Notes: generated by a model not told the origin, from the letters alone. 59,136 nt of DNA from JBKQVT01 sp052139835 (GCA_052139835.1 JBKQVT010000166.1:1-59136), one strand, 5' to 3'. Positions 51,005 through 58,270 are shown, counted from the first letter of the stretch. Program-made: numbers and translations.

Positions 51005-53147
51005 CGCAAATTGGGACCGCCTGTGCGGTGATCTCCCGGATGGCCGCCTCGAGGTGCTCGCGGCGCAGCGCCGGGGCGTCGGCGGCCGCGGCGCCGGCGG
51101 CGATCTGCTGGGCGATGACGGCCATCACCGCGCGGCGGCAGACCCCCTCGATCTGTGCGCCGTTGAAGCCTTCGCACTCTCCGGCCAGCCAGGCGGCGGT
51201 GACGCCCGCTTCCAGCGGCCGGTCGCGGAGGTGGATGGCGAAGATCTTTTCCCGGACCGCACGGTCGGGCAGCGGCATCGCAAACTGGATGTCGAAGCGG
51301 CCGGGCCGCAACAGCGCGGGGTCCAGCAGGTCGGGGCGGTTGGTGGCGGCCAGCACGAAGACCCCCTTGAGCTCCTCGATGCCGTCCAGTTCCGTCAGCA
51401 GTTGGCTGAGCACGCGGGCCGCCACGCCGGAGTCGTTTCCGCCGCGGCTGCGGGTGGAGGCCAGGGCGTCGATTTCGTCGAAGAAGATGATGCAGGGCGC
51501 CGCCTGCCGGGCCTTGCGAAACACGTCCCGCAGCCCGCGCTCCGATTCCCCCACGTACATCGACAACAGCTCCGGCCCCTTGACGGAAACGAAATTCACC
51601 GCCGCCTCGGTGGCCAGCGCCTTGGCCAGCAGGGTCTTGCCGCAGCCGGGCGGACCGCTCAACAGTGCCCCCTTGGGCGGGGCCAGCCGCAGCGACTCGA
51701 ACAACTCGGGATGCATCAGCGGCCACTGGACCGCCTCGCGCAGCCGCTGCTTGATCTCTTCCAGGCCGCCGACGTCGTTCCAGGTGACGTTGGGCACCTC
51801 GACGAACACCTCGCGGACCGCCGAGGGCTCCACTTCCCGCAGGGCCTCCTTGAAATCGCCCATCCGCACCTGCAACTGGGCCAACATCTCGTCGGGGACG
51901 TAGGGCTGGGAGAAATCGATCTGCGGCAGCAGCCGCCGCAAGGCGATCATGCCGGCCTCGCGGCAGAGGGCCTCCAGGTCGGCGCCCACGAAGCCGTGGG
52001 TGATGGCGGCCACGTGGGCCAAGTCGACGTCGCCGGCCAGGGGCATGCCGCGGCTGTGGATTTCGACGATCTCCTGCCGCCCCCGCTGGTCGGGAATGGG
52101 AATGGAAATCTCGCGGTCGAAGCGTCCCGGCCGCCGCAGCGCCGGGTCCAGGGCGTTGGGCAAATTGGTGGCCGCCAGCACGATCACGTGCTGCCGCTGC
52201 GACAGCCCGTCCATCAGGGCCAGCAGTTGGGCGACCACGCGCTTCTCCACGTCCCCGACGACCCGCTCGCGGCGCGGCGCGATGGCGTCGATCTCGTCGA
52301 GGAAGATGATGCTGGGGGCCTGGCGGGCGGCCTCGTCGAAGAGCTTCCGCAGGTTGGCCTCGCTCTCGCCGTAGAACTTGTGGATGATCTCCGGCCCGTT
52401 GATGGAGAAAAAGGTGGCTTCGGTCTCGTGGGCCACGGCGCGGGCCAGCAGGGTCTTGCCGCACCCCGGCGGACCGTAGAGCAGCACGCCCTTGGGCGCG
52501 TCGATCCCCAGGCGATCGAAGATTTCCGGGTATTTCAGGGGCAACTCGACGATCTCGCGGACGCGGTCCAACTGCCGCTTCAGGCCGCCGATGTCCTCGT
52601 AGGAGAGCGGGGTGGCCGGCGCGCCGGCCTGGCCCTCGCCGGAGAGCACCTTCAAGAGCGTATCGGCGGCGACGACCACGGCGCCGCCGGGGCGCGTGGT
52701 CTTCACGAGAAAGTCGGCCCGCCGGTTGCCGAACATCGTCGCCCGCACCCGGTCGCCGGCGGTCGCCGGCAGGCCGTCCAGCAGGCTGCCCACGTACTTC
52801 AGGTCGCGGGCCGAAGGGGCGCCGCCCTGGGCGACCAGCAGCAGCTCCTCCGCCGGCTCCGCGGCGATGGGGCGGACCACGGCGAACTCGTTGAGCCCGA
52901 CGCGGGCATTCTCGCGGACCACGCCGTCGATCTGCAAATGCTCTTTGCCGCGGTGCTCCTTGAAGGTCGGCAGCACGCGGCAGACGGTCCGCCGCTTGCC
53001 CTCGACCTCGACCGTGTCGCCCACGTCCACGCCCAGCCGCTGCATGTCGGCCGGATCGATCCTGGCGATGCCGCGGCCGACGTCCTTGCCGGTCGATTCG
53101 CAGACCCGCAGGGCGATTTCCGCCGCCACGGTGGATGATTTCGTCAT
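50997..53147 (-). CDS. Cdc48/VAT-like double AAA+ ATPase of the gas vesicle cluster
   Basis: 716 aa. The N-terminal part (about 1-175, GIARIDPADMQRLGVDVGDT) is a Cdc48 double-psi-beta-barrel-like domain. Two AAA+ modules follow: D1 with GPPGCGKTLLARAVA and FLDEIDAIAPRRE, D2 with GPPGCGKTLLAKALA and FFDEIDALASTRS. Both have intact Walker A, Walker B and arginine-finger regions (RRPGRFDREI, RPGRFDIQF). It should be an unfolding or remodelling ATPase. It is part of the gvp cluster, suggesting a role in vesicle assembly or disassembly. Confidence 0.92.
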   Translation of the reverse strand: MTKSSTVAAEIALRVCESTGKDVGRGIARIDPADMQRLGVDVGDTVEVEGKRRTVCRVLPTFKEHRGKEHLQIDGVVRENARVGLNEFAVVRPIAAEPAEELLLVAQGGAPSARDLKYVGSLLDGLPATAGDRVRATMFGNRRADFLVKTTRPGGAVVVAADTLLKVLSGEGQAGAPATPLSYEDIGGLKRQLDRVREIVELPLKYPEIFDRLGIDAPKGVLLYGPPGCGKTLLARAVAHETEATFFSINGPEIIHKFYGESEANLRKLFDEAARQAPSIIFLDEIDAIAPRRERVVGDVEKRVVAQLLALMDGLSQRQHVIVLAATNLPNALDPALRRPGRFDREISIPIPDQRGRQEIVEIHSRGMPLAGDVDLAHVAAITHGFVGADLEALCREAGMIALRRLLPQIDFSQPYVPDEMLAQLQVRMGDFKEALREVEPSAVREVFVEVPNVTWNDVGGLEEIKQRLREAVQWPLMHPELFESLRLAPPKGALLSGPPGCGKTLLAKALATEAAVNFVSVKGPELLSMYVGESERGLRDVFRKARQAAPCIIFFDEIDALASTRSRGGNDSGVAARVLSQLLTELDGIEELKGVFVLAATNRPDLLDPALLRPGRFDIQFAMPLPDRAVREKIFAIHLRDRPLEAGVTAAWLAGECEGFNGAQIEGVCRRAVMAVIAQQIAAGAAAADAPALRREHLEAAIREITAQAVPICDE

Positions 53148-53181
53148 GATGGAATTTGTCAGTCGCTGTTTGAGAGGGACT

Positions 53182-53308
53182 TGTTAGGAGTTAGAAGTTA
53201 GAAGTTAGAAGTTAGGAGTTAGGAGTTAGGAGTTAGAAGCCGGACGTTCAGACTACCGAGCGTGGTCGGCCCGGTCATTCTAACTTCTAACTCCTAGCTC
53301 CTGTCTCG
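53182..53308. repeat. Mirror-image heptamer cassette within the gvp cluster
   Basis: Nine or more words GTTAGGAGTTAGAAGTTAGA and similar, a core AGCCGGACGTTCAGACTACC to GGTCGGCCCGG, then TTCTAACTTCTAACTCCTAG and CTCC. It is the longest cassette in the window. It separates the AAA+/gvpF genes from the earlier gvp genes, so the cluster may be two transcription units. Confidence 0.85.
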
Positions 53309-53314
53309 TGATCT

Positions 53315-53875
53315 TCAACGTTGAAAGCGGATCTTGAGAATGCCGTTGGCGCACTCCCATTGCATGTTCTCTGGGGAGAAGGTCTCGGGGAGGACGACCT
53401 CTTTGTGATAGCGTTTTTCGCCGCGGCGGGCGCGGAGCGTGAGGCGGTCCCCGGCCAGCTCCAATTGCACGTCCTTCTTGCTCACGCCGGGGATTTCGGC
53501 CAGCACCAGGACGTGATCGTCTTCATCGTAGACGTCGCACAGCGGCTCGCGGATGTCCTCGACCACCGCGGCGCCGGAGGACTCGCGGCGGATGTTGCCG
53601 AAGGGCTCGATCTTCAGCTCGCGCTCGCCCTGGCCGCCCAGGGCGGTCTTGACCGAGAAACCGTAGACGCCGCGGAGCTTGCCCTGGGGGTCGAGCCCCT
53701 TGAGCTCGCCGGTGTGGGAGAGGTCTTGGCCCTTTTCCGCCAGGTCGACCAGTTTTTCCACGGCGCTGCCGAGACTTCCCAGCAGGCCGCCCAGATTGAA
53801 GCCGAAATTGCCGCGGCTTTCCTCGGCGTCGTCGGGCCGCGGCCCGCGCGGGCGGTTCTTTTGCATCTTGGCCAT
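53315..53875 (-). CDS. gvpH: Gas vesicle protein GvpH (Hsp20/alpha-crystallin family)
   Basis: 186 aa. The N-terminal part (FGFNLGGLLGSLGSAVEKLV, RGVYGFSVKTALGG) matches GvpH, and the C-terminal 90 residues are an Hsp20 fold (EPLCDVYDEDDHVLVLAEIP, GVSKKDVQLELAGDRLTLRA). GvpH interacts with GvpE or GvpA in haloarchaea and acts as a small chaperone. It starts 5 nt before the next gvp gene on the same strand. An AAAGGG site precedes the ATG. Confidence 0.88.
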   Translation of the reverse strand: MAKMQKNRPRGPRPDDAEESRGNFGFNLGGLLGSLGSAVEKLVDLAEKGQDLSHTGELKGLDPQGKLRGVYGFSVKTALGGQGERELKIEPFGNIRRESSGAAVVEDIREPLCDVYDEDDHVLVLAEIPGVSKKDVQLELAGDRLTLRARRGEKRYHKEVVLPETFSPENMQWECANGILKIRFQR

Positions 53876-53879
53876 TGCG

Positions 53880-54209
53880 TTACCCTTTCTGTTGTTGCCA
53901 TTGTCGAAACTGCAAGTATTGTTCCCAGGGGCTTTGCGCCGCCACGACGGCCGGCGCCGGCTTGTCGGGCAGGTAGTGCGGCGGCGGCGGCTTCTGTTCG
54001 GGCTGCTGCCACCACCAGGTCAGCCCCATTTCCCGCGCCTTGTCCACGGAAGCAATCAGGAGGCGGATTTGAATACTCAGCAACTCGATGTCGCAAAGCT
54101 TGATTCTGATGTCGCCGGCAATGACCACGCCCTTGTCCAACACCCGCTCGAGGATGTCGGCCAATCCTTCGGAGTGGCAGGCGGTGGGCAGCATTTGCGT
54201 GTGTGCCAT
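53880..54209 (-). CDS. GvpA/GvpJ-family gas vesicle protein
   Basis: 109 aa. Residues 13-65 (GLADILERVLDKGVVIAGDI, RIKLCDIELLSIQIRLLIAS) align with GvpA but the Pro/Gln-rich C-terminal tail (QQPEQKPPPPHYLPDKPAP) is extra, as in GvpJ. GvpJ proteins are minor shell components that set the tip or early assembly. An AAAGGA ribosome site precedes the start. Confidence 0.9.
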   Translation of the reverse strand: MAHTQMLPTACHSEGLADILERVLDKGVVIAGDIRIKLCDIELLSIQIRLLIASVDKAREMGLTWWWQQPEQKPPPPHYLPDKPAPAVVAAQSPWEQYLQFRQWQQQKG

Positions 54210-54223
54210 GGGGCGATGTCCTT

Positions 54224-54541
54224 TCAGCGCAGCGTGCCCAGCGGTCCCAGGTCGAGGTTGAGGTCCTCGTCGCTCAGTCCGAACTCCTGCTTGAGCCGGT
54301 CCATTTCCTGGGAAAGCCGCAGGAAGGTCAGGCCCAGCCGCTCGATCTCCTCCGCGCTCAGTGAGCCGCCGTCGATCCGCCGCAGCGCCTGCCGCTCCAG
54401 CAATTCGCGCAGCAACTCGACCAGCGTCAACACGAGGCGGATCAGTCCGTTGCGGACGTTGTCGGGATCGAGGCGGATGTGGGCGCGCGGGGCGAAGGTG
54501 GGCGAAGGCTCGGCGCTGAAAAACGTGGTCGCGTTACTCGT
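54224..54541 (-). CDS. gvpK: Gas vesicle protein GvpK, non-canonical start
   Basis: The conserved core NVRNGLIRLVLTLVELLREL, then ERQALRRIDGGSLSAEEIER and DLNLDLGPLGTLR is unmistakable GvpK. The frame is conserved upstream of the first canonical start (GTG 54433), back to at least RLDPDNV (about 54478). No in-frame ATG, GTG or TTG exists further upstream. An ACG at 54541-54539, 6 nt after AAGGAG, is the best start, giving 105 aa, close to the usual GvpK length. ATT at about 54587 is an alternative. If translation truly starts at GTG 54433, the product (69 aa) lacks conserved N-terminal sequence. Confidence 0.75.
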   Translation of the reverse strand, partial: TSNATTFFSAEPSPTFAPRAHIRLDPDNVRNGLIRLVLTLVELLRELLERQALRRIDGGSLSAEEIERLGLTFLRLSQEMDRLKQEFGLSDEDLNLDLGPLGTLR

Positions 54542-54809
54542 ACAAGGCTCCTTGCTGGCCCTGCGGCAGGGCTTGCCGGCGGTCCCAATGGGGTCCGGCG
54601 GCCAGCCATCCCGCCTCGCGGGCCGTCTCCGCCGAGCTGAGCAACAACTGCAAGCGGAGGTAAATCAACGCGATATCGGCCACGGTGACGGTCACGTCGC
54701 CGCAGAGCACCACGCCCGTGTTGAGCACGCGGTCGAGCAACTCCAGCACCGTGGCGTCGGTTTCCGCCGCCGGCGACATTTCCGCCGCGAGGGAAGGTTC
54801 ATTCTGCAT
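54534..54809 (-). CDS. GvpA-family protein (GvpJ/GvpM/GvpS-like)
   Basis: 91 aa from the ATG at 54809, with AGGAAG upstream; an ATG at 54836 is also possible. Residues 20-65 (VLELLDRVLNTGVVLCGDVT, VTVADIALIYLRLQLLLSSA) match the GvpA fold with the less conserved character of GvpJ/M/S. It overlaps gvpG by 11 nt and gvpK's proposed start by 8 nt, so all three are translationally coupled. Confidence 0.85.
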   Translation of the reverse strand: MQNEPSLAAEMSPAAETDATVLELLDRVLNTGVVLCGDVTVTVADIALIYLRLQLLLSSAETAREAGWLAAGPHWDRRQALPQGQQGALYE

Positions 54810-55086
54810 GGGCGTCTTCCTGCGGGGACTGCTCATCTGCGGCCGGGAAGCCCCGGCCGCGGGCGATCCGGCACGCGTCCAGACGGTCCAACACGCCGGT
54901 TTCGCGGCTGTTGAAGTCGTCGTCGCTGATCTGGTTCACGGCGAGCAAATGGTGCAATTCGGCCAGGTCGGCCAGGACGGCCTTCTCCTGGGCCTCCAGG
55001 TCTTCCTCCGCCGCCTGATGGACCTTTTGACAAACGGCTGCCAGCCCTTTGATCGGCGCCAAGAGCAAGTCGTCCAGGAAAAACAT
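54799..55086 (-). CDS. gvpG: Gas vesicle protein GvpG
   Basis: 95 aa. MFFLDDLLLAPIKGLAAVCQ and the helical EEDLEAQEKAVLADLAELHH, then QISDDDFNSRETGVLDRL match GvpG. GvpG is a minor protein needed early in vesicle assembly and binds GvpF/L. No ribosome site is visible. The ancestral gvpF/L stop (TAA, 55094-55096) lies 7 nt upstream, but the present gvpF/L stop is about 97 nt away because of the insertion at 55097-55219. Confidence 0.88.
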   Translation of the reverse strand: MFFLDDLLLAPIKGLAAVCQKVHQAAEEDLEAQEKAVLADLAELHHLLAVNQISDDDFNSRETGVLDRLDACRIARGRGFPAADEQSPQEDAHAE

Positions 55087-55096
55087 GGCGGTTACG

Positions 55097-55219
55097 TCAG
55101 TCTCAAGTCGATGTCGGTGAAGTTCAAAGTAGTCGGCACACGCCGTGTGCCGACATTCGATGACGACACACGGCGTGTGTCGCCTACGATGTCAGTCTCA
55201 AGTCGATGTCGGTGAAGTT
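55097..55219. repeat. REP pair flanked by a perfect 29-bp direct duplication
   Basis: The 29-nt word beginning GTCAGTCTCAAGTCGATGTC occurs at 55097-55125 and again at 55191-55219 without a mismatch. Between the copies lies a pair of hairpins with GTAG (55130) and CTAC (55187) feet: GGCACACGCCGTGTGCC and GACACACGGCGTGTGTC. Both duplicate copies encode the gvpF/L C-terminus FTDIDLRLT, so the element inserted into, and duplicated, the gene's 3' end. Confidence 0.9.
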
Positions 55220-55945
55220 GTAAGGAGGCCAGGGGCCGTTGTAGTCGAAGCGGTAGTGGTCGTCGAAGAGCCCCGCGGCTTGCCGGACGCCCTCTTCCCA
55301 TTGCCCCTGCCGGTCGCGCTGGACGAGGCAGGCGAGTTTCATAATCAGGCGCTCCTCGCCGGCGTCGATGAGGCGCATTTCCACGCAATAGGGGGTCAGG
55401 GCTTCGCGGACGCGGCGGGTATGGCGCTGGCGGGCCTGCTGGAGCAGAGAGACGAACAGCTCGCCGAGCTGGACCTTCTCGTCGACGCTGGGCGTCCGGC
55501 CCGGACGGAAGAGCCGGTTGCGCATGGCCTCCAATTCCTGGTGGCTGGCGACGAAGTACTCGAAGACGTTGGGCAGGTCCCAAAAGATCTTCAAGCCCAT
55601 CTCCACCGTGCCCCGCAGGCGCGTGAGCCGTTGGACCAAGGCGTCGTGGTTCTCTTGCAAGAGGCAGCGGAGTTGCTCCTCGTCGCCGGCGACGGTGCCG
55701 AAGACCACCGGCAGGACGGGCGCTTGCTCGGCCAGTTCGTGGAGCACGCGATGGTGGGCGGCCAGGTTGGCCCGCTGCGGGCGGATCCGGCCCGGGGCGA
55801 TCCGGCTCACCACGGCCGCCAGGCGGCCTTCCACCAGCGTCTCGACCGCGGCGCCGGCAACGCCGGCCGGGCAGGCCGCGGCGTCCGCCGTCGTAATCCC
55901 GTAGAGATAAACCCCAGTCTGGCTGGGGGCCAACGTCGTTGACAC
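55184..55945 (-). CDS. Gas vesicle protein GvpF/GvpL family
   Basis: 253 aa. GVYLYGITTADAAACPAGVA, VLPVVFGTVAGDEEQLRCLL, VEMGLKIFWDLPNV and GPWPPYNFTDIDLRLTS identify GvpF/L. The last residue and stop come from a REP pair inserted at the 3' end; the ancestral end was ...DLRLT followed by TAA. It probably still functions because only one residue is added. It is the first of three GvpF/L genes in the cluster. Confidence 0.92.
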   Translation of the reverse strand: MSTTLAPSQTGVYLYGITTADAAACPAGVAGAAVETLVEGRLAAVVSRIAPGRIRPQRANLAAHHRVLHELAEQAPVLPVVFGTVAGDEEQLRCLLQENHDALVQRLTRLRGTVEMGLKIFWDLPNVFEYFVASHQELEAMRNRLFRPGRTPSVDEKVQLGELFVSLLQQARQRHTRRVREALTPYCVEMRLIDAGEERLIMKLACLVQRDRQGQWEEGVRQAAGLFDDHYRFDYNGPWPPYNFTDIDLRLTS

Positions 55946-55972
55946 AGGCTTCCTCCTCCTGTAAATTCCGCC

Positions 55973-56182
55973 CTATGCGCCACGCATCCGCGGCGCGATT
56001 TCCTGGACCGCCGCGACCGTCTCCGGCGGGCAATGCGGCAGCGAGACCGCTTTCACCTGCCCCTCTTCACTGTGCAGGCCCAACAGGCTCCCGCAAATGA
56101 AACACCGCACCTGCCCCCGATAGTTGTCGTAGGCGTCGCGCAAGTCGAGCAAATGACCACAAGACAAACAGTTCACGTTCAT
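55973..56182 (-). CDS. Zinc-ribbon protein of the gvp cluster
   Basis: 69 aa. CLSCGHLLDLRDAYDNYRGQ with VRCFICGSLLG forms a CxxC...CxxC zinc ribbon. The rest is a short tail (VKAVSLPHCPPETVAAVQEI). It overlaps gvpO by 4 nt (ATGA). No described gvp protein of this kind is known to me; it could be a regulator or an assembly factor. Confidence 0.75.
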   Translation of the reverse strand: MNVNCLSCGHLLDLRDAYDNYRGQVRCFICGSLLGLHSEEGQVKAVSLPHCPPETVAAVQEIAPRMRGA

Positions 56183-56481
56183 GACGCCCTCTCCACTTCG
56201 CTGCTTTCGTAAGCGACCACGTCGAGCCGGCCGTCCAGCCGGAGCACGTAAAAGCTCTCATCGAGCACGACACGCTGCATGGACAGGCCCAGGGCCTGGA
56301 TCGCCGCGTTGGGCTGCCAGACGCCGGCCTCGACTTCCCAGCCGTCGCCGGACGCCGCCGGCGCCACCCGGCTGACGTCGATGCGGCGGGCCTCGGGCAG
56401 GGCCTCGTGGAGGAACCGCCGTGCGGCGGCCTGGACGTCGACGAGGCTCGGGCGCTGGGGAGGGAGTCCTTCGCTGGTCAT
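56179..56481 (-). CDS. gvpO: Gas vesicle protein GvpO
   Basis: 100 aa. DVQAAARRFLHEALPEARRI, VSRVAPAASGDGWEVEAGVW and VLDESFYVLRLDGRLDVVAY match GvpO, including the compact alpha/beta fold with the ExG-W core. GvpO is needed for vesicle formation in haloarchaea and actinobacteria. The start lies 9 nt from a REP pair and no ribosome site is visible. It overlaps the zinc-ribbon gene by 4 nt. Confidence 0.88.
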   Translation of the reverse strand: MTSEGLPPQRPSLVDVQAAARRFLHEALPEARRIDVSRVAPAASGDGWEVEAGVWQPNAAIQALGLSMQRVVLDESFYVLRLDGRLDVVAYESSEVERAS

Positions 56482-56489
56482 AATAGCTT

Positions 56490-56586
56490 GTAGGGTGGGG
56501 CGAGCGCAGCGAGCCCCACCACTTCCTCTTTTCCTATGGTGGGGCTCGGGACCACGCTTCGCGTGGTCTCCCTCGACCCACCCTAC
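56490..56586. repeat. 97-bp REP pair filling the gap before gvpO
   Basis: Starts GTAGGGTGGGGCGAGCGCAG and ends CTCGACCCACCCTAC; a central hairpin GACCACGCTTCGCGTGGTC is also present. It occupies almost all of the 109 nt between the 98-residue gene (stop 56591) and gvpO (start 56481), as if inserted exactly between them. A truncated relative (GTAGGGTGGGTCGAGCCACC) is at about 59001. Confidence 0.8.
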
Positions 56587-56590
56587 TCTC

Positions 56591-56887
56591 TCAATATTTC
56601 AAGGTAAAGCCGCGGCCGGGCGGCGACGCCGACTGTTCGGCCGGCCGGGCCGGCGCCGAGGTCCGGTCGGCGTCCAAAACCTGCTTGATTTCCGCTTCGA
56701 GATCGGCGATCTTGCCATCCATCTGCACGATCCGCTTCCGGGCGGCGTCGCGAACCTTCTCGCACAGCGTCTTCTTCAGTTCCAGGCTGGCGGCGGTGAG
56801 GAACTTCCGCTGCGGGTTGTTCGCGTCGCTGGTCATCGTGCCGCGGGTGACAATGTCGTGCAAACCCTTGCGAACCTTGCTCTTCAT
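56591..56887 (-). CDS. Helical protein of the gvp cluster
   Basis: 98 aa from the ATG at 56887 (MKSKVRKGLHDIVTRGTMTS). The sequence is mostly a charged amphipathic helix (LELKKTLCEKVRDAARKRIV, DGKIADLEAEIKQVL) with an Ala/Pro-rich tail. It overlaps gvpN by 4 nt (ATGA), so it is translationally coupled. No match to a known gvp family is evident by eye; a coiled-coil accessory role is plausible. Confidence 0.7.
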   Translation of the reverse strand: MKSKVRKGLHDIVTRGTMTSDANNPQRKFLTAASLELKKTLCEKVRDAARKRIVQMDGKIADLEAEIKQVLDADRTSAPARPAEQSASPPGRGFTLKY

Positions 56888-57948
56888 GCCAAAACCTCCT
56901 CGGCCCGGGCCGGCGCCGCGGCGACCGGCCAGGCATGAGACAGGCGGTCCCCGTCGCCGTTCCCGCTGCCGCCCCAGACCGAATCCAGCGCGGCGTGCAA
57001 CTCGTCGTTGGAGAGGGTGGGCAGCTTGCTGCGGCCGCAGGGGTTGCCCAGGTGCAACACGTCGCGGCAGGTGCTGACCACCAGGGGATCGTGGGGGTCG
57101 CACCCCAGGCGGCGGCAGGTCAACACCTTGGCCAGCATGATCGCCGCCCGGATGCTGGGCCGCTGGCCGGTGGGATCGTGGCGGCGGACCAGGTAGACGA
57201 GTTCGAGGATCTGCTCGGCCATTTCGCGGCTGACGCCGCCGGTGGCGACGACGATCGCCAACTCGGTGGCGCGGTCGTAATGGTCCATGTAAATGGTGAT
57301 CAGCCGGTCCAGCAAGGCGTCCTGGCTCTTGTGCACGCCGGCGTATTCCTGGGGATTCGAGGTGAAGATGGCGCGGAAGTCGGGGTGGACCTCCAGGTAG
57401 CCGTTGCCGCCGTTGCACAGCTTCGGCAGGTTCAGCAGCCCCTCGCTCAGCACGCTCAGCAGCACGTTGTTGGCTTCCGGGCGGCTGCGGGTGAACTCGT
57501 CGTAGATCAACACGTGGCCGAAGCGGCAGGCCGTGGTCAGGCGGTTCTCCATCCACAGCGACTTCATGGTCTCCTCGGTCTTCACCACCGAATGGATGAA
57601 GTTGTCGATCAGGGTGCTCTTGCGGTAGCCGTGGTCGTTGCCGACCAGGTCGGAGCTGGCGAACTCGTCGTCACCGTGGATGAGGGTGACGGGCTGGCGG
57701 AGCTGGGCGGCCAGGTGGAAGGCCAGCGTGGTCTTGCCGGTGCCGGCCGGACCGGCCAGGTTGATAGGGTAGCCGGCCCGCAGGTATCCGAGCGCCCTTT
57801 GCACGAGTTCCTCGAGCTGAGGGGTTAGCACGAAGTGCTCGCTGGGTTCGGGCCATACCTGCGGTCCGGAACTACCCTTCGGGTCAGGTGTCGCGGCGGC
57901 GCGGTCGCCTCCCTGAAGTAACGCGCGCATGGGAATCCCCGTTGCCAT
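56884..57948 (-). CDS. gvpN: Gas vesicle AAA+ ATPase GvpN
   Basis: 354 aa. The MoxR/CbbQ-like AAA+ domain has Walker A GPAGTGKTTLA and Walker B VLIYDEFTRSRPEANNVLLS, and YLRAGYPINLAG is characteristic of GvpN. The end (about 320-354) is Ala-rich. GvpN is required for maturation of gas vesicles. It lies 4 nt after the 105-residue helical gene. A second, unrelated AAA+ ATPase (Cdc48-like) is at the end of the cluster. Confidence 0.92.
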   Translation of the reverse strand: MATGIPMRALLQGGDRAAATPDPKGSSGPQVWPEPSEHFVLTPQLEELVQRALGYLRAGYPINLAGPAGTGKTTLAFHLAAQLRQPVTLIHGDDEFASSDLVGNDHGYRKSTLIDNFIHSVVKTEETMKSLWMENRLTTACRFGHVLIYDEFTRSRPEANNVLLSVLSEGLLNLPKLCNGGNGYLEVHPDFRAIFTSNPQEYAGVHKSQDALLDRLITIYMDHYDRATELAIVVATGGVSREMAEQILELVYLVRRHDPTGQRPSIRAAIMLAKVLTCRRLGCDPHDPLVVSTCRDVLHLGNPCGRSKLPTLSNDELHAALDSVWGGSGNGDGDRLSHAWPVAAAPARAEEVLA

Positions 57949-57952
57949 ATCG

Positions 57953-58270
57953 TTACCGATTTCGACTGTTGCGCCGCGCGGCCGGCTGCCGGCGGCTGAA
58001 AACCGCGCCGCCCTGGCGGAGATCGGCGGCCAAGTCGGCCAGCGCTCCCCGCGTTTCGGCGGCCTGCCGGCCGATCGTGCTGCGCAGCTCGGTGATCATC
58101 GCCGTAAACTCGGCGCGGCGGCTGGCGCCCTGCTCCGCAAGCTGGTTGCCCGTCTGCCGGGCCATCTCGCGGACGTTGTTGCGAATATCTTCCATCAACT
58201 TCCGGCGGCTCTCATGCGACCGGTCCAGGTCTTGCCGCAGGCGAAGAAAAGCTTCCGAAAAAACGGCCAT
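57953..58270 (-). CDS. Coiled-coil protein of the gvp cluster
   Basis: 105 aa with a strong AAGGAG 7 nt before the ATG. It is a single long amphipathic helix rich in Arg, Gln, Glu and Ala (LRLRQDLDRSHESRRKLMED, ETRGALADLAADLRQGG). It sits between gvpA and gvpN, where GvpC, GvpP or GvpQ-type proteins lie in other clusters, but it lacks the 33-residue repeats of GvpC. It may be a GvpC-like strengthening protein or an assembly factor. Confidence 0.75.
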   Translation of the reverse strand: MAVFSEAFLRLRQDLDRSHESRRKLMEDIRNNVREMARQTGNQLAEQGASRRAEFTAMITELRSTIGRQAAETRGALADLAADLRQGGAVFSRRQPAARRNSRNR

